The position numbers and the translations under genes are program-made. The notes under the pieces were generated by a model. That model was not told the DNA's origin. It saw only the letters and a list, made by a program, of their open reading frames with translations, and did no database searches. This document shows, piece after piece, positions 60,883-64,000 of a DNA stretch of 64,000 nt (positions are counted from its first letter, which is position 1; each line of letters begins with the position of its first letter). This stretch comes from Boswellia sacra (lineage: Eukaryota > Streptophyta > Magnoliopsida > Sapindales > Burseraceae): NCBI GenBank assembly GCA_013180625.2, contig SNVD02007062.1:62001-126000 (forward strand), read 5' to 3'.

Positions 60883-62293
60883 TGATAAGTGTCTATTTAT
60901 ATATCATTTTCATATCAATTCGTCCATGTTTCTTTGCTATATTCCTTGGTATTTTTATGTTTTTGTGTGGTTTTGATGTTTGTAGGAGTTTTGGAGCAAC
61001 TTGCACAAAAATGGAGTAAAACCCTTCATTTTCACCTCTGCTAGTCAACCATCTTCTCGGATTTAATTGTATTGATATACAATGAACCCGATGACATATC
61101 ATATACCGTTGAAAAGCTCTCGAAGTCTACTTTTTGGAGAAATTTACGGTTTATGAATCCATTCAGTGTACCGAAAGTTGTAATCAAAACAGTGTAAGAA
61201 GTGTAGAAATGTAATTCCACACATCACTGTAGCATGTATAATACGGGACACTGTAGCACGTTACTGTAGCAGAGTATTTAAACACATTTTAGGGTTTTAT
61301 TTCATAACTTGAAGAGGGGAGAACGTGGTGGAGGCTGCAGCTCTGGAATTCTTTCATCTCTTGGAGTTCTTGAAGGAGAAAGGAAGCTTGGAAAGAGGAA
61401 GAACTACAATCCAAAGAGAATTACATCAAATTTGCTAAGTTTTTCCCTTCCCTTTCATTTTCTGGAATGTCTCCATGTTGTATTGTATTTACCACGTTCT
61501 TAAACATGTGTAACTGAATCTGAATTGGTTGAGGGTGATTTCAAAGCCCCTGATATGGTTTTTGTGAGTTGATTGTGCAAGAAGTTGTTATCCAATTCTC
61601 TAATTGAAGTTGCTTGTATTTTCCCATATCTAATGCTTATGATTGCTTGCTGATTGTATTTGGAATGGCCAACTGAATATAATCTGGTTGTTGTCTATTG
61701 CTAGAGTAGAAATCTTGATCCGTAATTGTCTTGAATTTCTAATCCTTAGTAGCAAAATTGTGATCAGAGATTGCAATTGGAGAATACAACCTAAGTTAAA
61801 TAATCCGAGCTTGTGTGTTTATTGCTTAGATCAACCTATCTTTCTTATCGTAATGCATCCATTGAATTAAATTTAGAGAGCTTGTTCTAGGTTGTTTAAT
61901 GGATAGAGATTAAATAAAGAGCCTGTTTTGTTTAACAACAAAGTAAGGAAAGATTGGGATAACAGAGCTTGTTGTTATCTACGGTTGGTAATTTCAATGG
62001 TGTAATTGGATGACAATTCTATGAATTAATTCGCAAATCCATATCTTGTGGTAGAGAAGGATCCCTTAACCAGATTTCTCTCATTGATTTTCTACTTCAA
62101 ATTAACTTTCATTTTGTTATTCTTCATTTGCATTCTTATTTCATTTAGTTAATCATTCAACAAAACCCCCCCTTTATTCTGTTTTCGCTTTCGAATAACA
62201 AATTCAATTAGAATCAATCCTCGTGGGAACGATATCTTACTTATCACTTTATTACTTGTGCGACTAGTATACTTGCTAGTTTCGAACGCATCA
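60883..62293 (+). repeat. Athila-type LTR (1,411 bp)
   Basis: TGATAAGTGTC...CGAACGCATCA. About 97% alike to the 336 bp visible at 63665-64000, and more diverged from 36458-37850. Confidence 0.87.
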
Positions 62294-62639
62294 AGTTTTT
62301 GGCGCCGTTGCCGGGGATTGATTTTCTAATCGATTTGTTATTTTGTTTTCATTGTTGATTCATATTTTCTTTGTTTTTCTTTTCTGATTGTTTGTGTTTA
62401 GACAACATGGCAGTAAACTTCTATCAATTCAGTAGCGGATTTGAGCCACAAGTACCATGGAGAGTAAATGAGGTAAGCACTCCGAACATTGAACAACAAC
62501 TTTCTGAGTTAACCTCTCTTGTGGAAAACATGGCTGTAGGAGATATGCAAAAATCTTATGAATGTGGAATATATTCTACGATGGAGTATCCAATCGACAT
62601 GTATCCAACTTTACAAGAAGAATATATGGATGAGCAAGT
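60883..62639 (+). mobile_element. Internally deleted Athila-type copy inside second chromovirus
   Basis: It has a complete LTR (60883-62293), an intact tRNA-Asp-type primer site (TTTTTGGCGCCGTTGCCGGG, 62296-62315), and a short Gag piece whose frame reads MAVGDMQKSYECGIYSTMEY. Compared with the Athila copy at 37955, about 750 bp are missing between the leader and the Gag piece (joined near 62400). The 3' portion and second LTR are absent: sequence passes directly into the chromovirus integrase at about 62640. Confidence 0.8.
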
Positions 62640-63110
62640 GTTACGCAGACAAAAGGAGACGACCGTTATAATTCAAAGTGGGTGACCATGTGTTTTTAAA
62701 GGTGTCTCCGCGTAAGGGCTTGATGCATTTTGGACAGAAAGGTAAACTTGCTCCATATTACATTGCATTTGAAGTCCTAAGGCGGGTTGGCGAAGTAGCT
62801 TATGAGCTAGCATTACTGCCACGATTATCGGGAATTCATAACACATTTCAGTATCGATGCTAAGGAAGTATGAGCCTCACCCAACACATGTACTTGATTG
62901 GAGTGAGTTGGATATCCAACAAGATGTTTCGTATGAAGAGGTTCCTATTCAAATCTTGGACTCAAGAGTGCAAGTCCTACGTGGCAAGACCATCCCATTA
63001 CTCAAGGTCTTATAGAAGCATCATGACGTTGAAGAGGCCACATGGGAGCTAGAGTCAGAGATTCAAAGAAAGTATCCTAAGCTGTTGAATGCAAGAGGTA
63101 ATTTCTGATT
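62640..63110 (+). pseudogene. Pol of second chromovirus, part 2 (integrase C-terminus, chromodomain remnant)
   Basis: The frame beginning YADKRRRPL gives VGDHVFLKVSPRKGLMHFGQ, then across frameshifts LRRVGEVAYELAL and LSGIHNTF, then DSRVQVLRGKTIPLLKV with a chromodomain-like EEATWELE end at about 63055. The polypurine tract (TTTTTTTAGGAGGG) and LTR follow. The central integrase core is missing, lost with the Athila-type insertion or a later deletion. Confidence 0.82.
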
Positions 63111-63156
63111 CATGTTTTCAAATTTCGAGGACAAAAATTTTTTTAGGAGGGTAGGT

Positions 63157-63664
63157 TGTAGAGTCTCAAAAGAAAATTAATATATATGCATTTATATATA
63201 TTACAAATTTAGAAACATATCTAAAGGATTAGTGGGTTGGAAGTTGGTGGACCTAGGCCCATGAGCCAAGGCCTTATATTTATATGAGAAAGGATTTTCT
63301 AGAATTCAAAAAAAAGAAGAAAAAGGAAAAAGAGAGAAGAGATTCACGGTTCCAGGAAGGGAAGAAGGGAAGAATGAGAAGAAGAAAAGAGAGTAAAAAT
63401 TTCAAAGAAGTGTATAAGCTTGGAAAATAAGTAGGGATTTTCTATCACTATGCTTACCTTATGGCATGTATTGTTTTGTTGATTTGATATTGGTTTGTTA
63501 TGCATGTGATCTATTCTAACTTGATTGTTTTGTTGCTTGGATGATGATCTATTAGTGAAACTACTTATTGTAAGTTGATTGTTTGTGGTTTGAATGAGGA
63601 ATTATGTGTGAAAACTAAGGGTTGATGAAGTGAAGTAGAGATGGTTTTGAAAGGAATTGTAGTT
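63157..63664 (+). repeat. 3' LTR of second chromovirus, truncated by insertion
   Basis: It matches 55308-55817 (TGTAGAGTCTC start). It stops after TTGTAGT at 63664, where an Athila-type LTR begins; the remaining ~1.5 kb would lie beyond the window. Confidence 0.88.
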
Positions 63665-64000
63665 TGATAAGTGTCTATTTATATATCATTTTCATATTAA
63701 TTCGTCCATGTTTCTTTGCTATATTCCTTGGTATTTTTATGTTTTTGTGTGGTTTTGATGTTTGTAGGAGTTTTGGAGCAACTTGCACAAAAATGGAGTA
63801 AAACCCTTCATTTTCACCTCTGCTAGTCAACCATCTTCTCGGATTTAATTGTATTGATATACAATGAACCCGATGACATATTATATACCGTTGGAAAGCT
63901 CTCGAAGTCTATTTTCTGGAGAAATTTACGGTTTATAAATCCATTCAGTGTACCAAAAGTTGTAATCAAAACAGTGTGAGAAGTATAGAAATGTAATTCC
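63665..64000 (+). repeat. Start of another Athila-type LTR (runs off window)
   Basis: TGATAAGTGTCTATTTATAT and the next 316 bp match 60883-61218 with only a few differences. It is inserted in the chromovirus 3' LTR. Confidence 0.85.

Overview
This window is plant nuclear DNA, almost certainly from a eudicot. It is AT-rich, has intron-bearing genes with GT-AG junctions, and is packed with plant Ty3/Gypsy, Ty1/Copia, Mutator-like (MULE), Harbinger-like and hAT-like elements. Only one intact host gene is present: the 26S proteasome ATPase RPT3 (minus strand, 8058-11263, six exons, 420 aa). Nearly everything else is nested and decayed mobile DNA.

Layout. 1-7140: a three-level nest. A minus-strand chromovirus (276-5541) lies inside the integrase region of a related plus-strand chromovirus (1-277 and 5545-6534), which itself abuts the gag remnant of a third, minus-strand element (6535-7140). 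8058-11765: RPT3 with its upstream region; its last intron carries a 4-copy minisatellite. 11766-12926: candidate hAT-like non-autonomous element. 13040-32675: a 19.6-kb MULE with about 1.05-kb terminal inverted repeats and a perfect 9-bp target duplication. It encodes a MuDR-type transposase (22477-25167) and a separate intron-containing DUF1985/Ulp1-type SUMO-protease-like gene (26613-30343). An 8.4-kb Copia element (13374-21745) sits inside its left TIR, and a small element with about 135-bp inverted repeats carrying a ribosomal protein S6 fragment (30520-31598) sits near its right end. 33816-35042: Harbinger/Tourist-like element with a TAA duplication.

36458 to about 55307 is a degenerate Athila-type element, split at its integrase by a complete Tekay-like chromovirus (42771-50877, target duplication AGACT). 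Between the Athila pol end and the next element lies a full-length, intronless LOG-like (cytokinin-activating enzyme) pseudogene (52859-53509). A second chromovirus with a 2.06-kb LTR starts at 55308. It is interrupted by an internally deleted Athila-type copy (60883-62639), and its right LTR is cut at 63665 by another Athila-type LTR that runs out of the window.

How it fits together: RPT3 is a housekeeping gene island in heterochromatin-like sequence. The most interesting unit is the MULE: long TIRs, transposase plus Ulp1-like protease, seven unambiguous in-frame stops that are all TAG, a nested gene-carrying mini-element, and an empty site for the Copia insertion preserved in the opposite TIR. 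No tRNA, rRNA or CRISPR feature was recognised.
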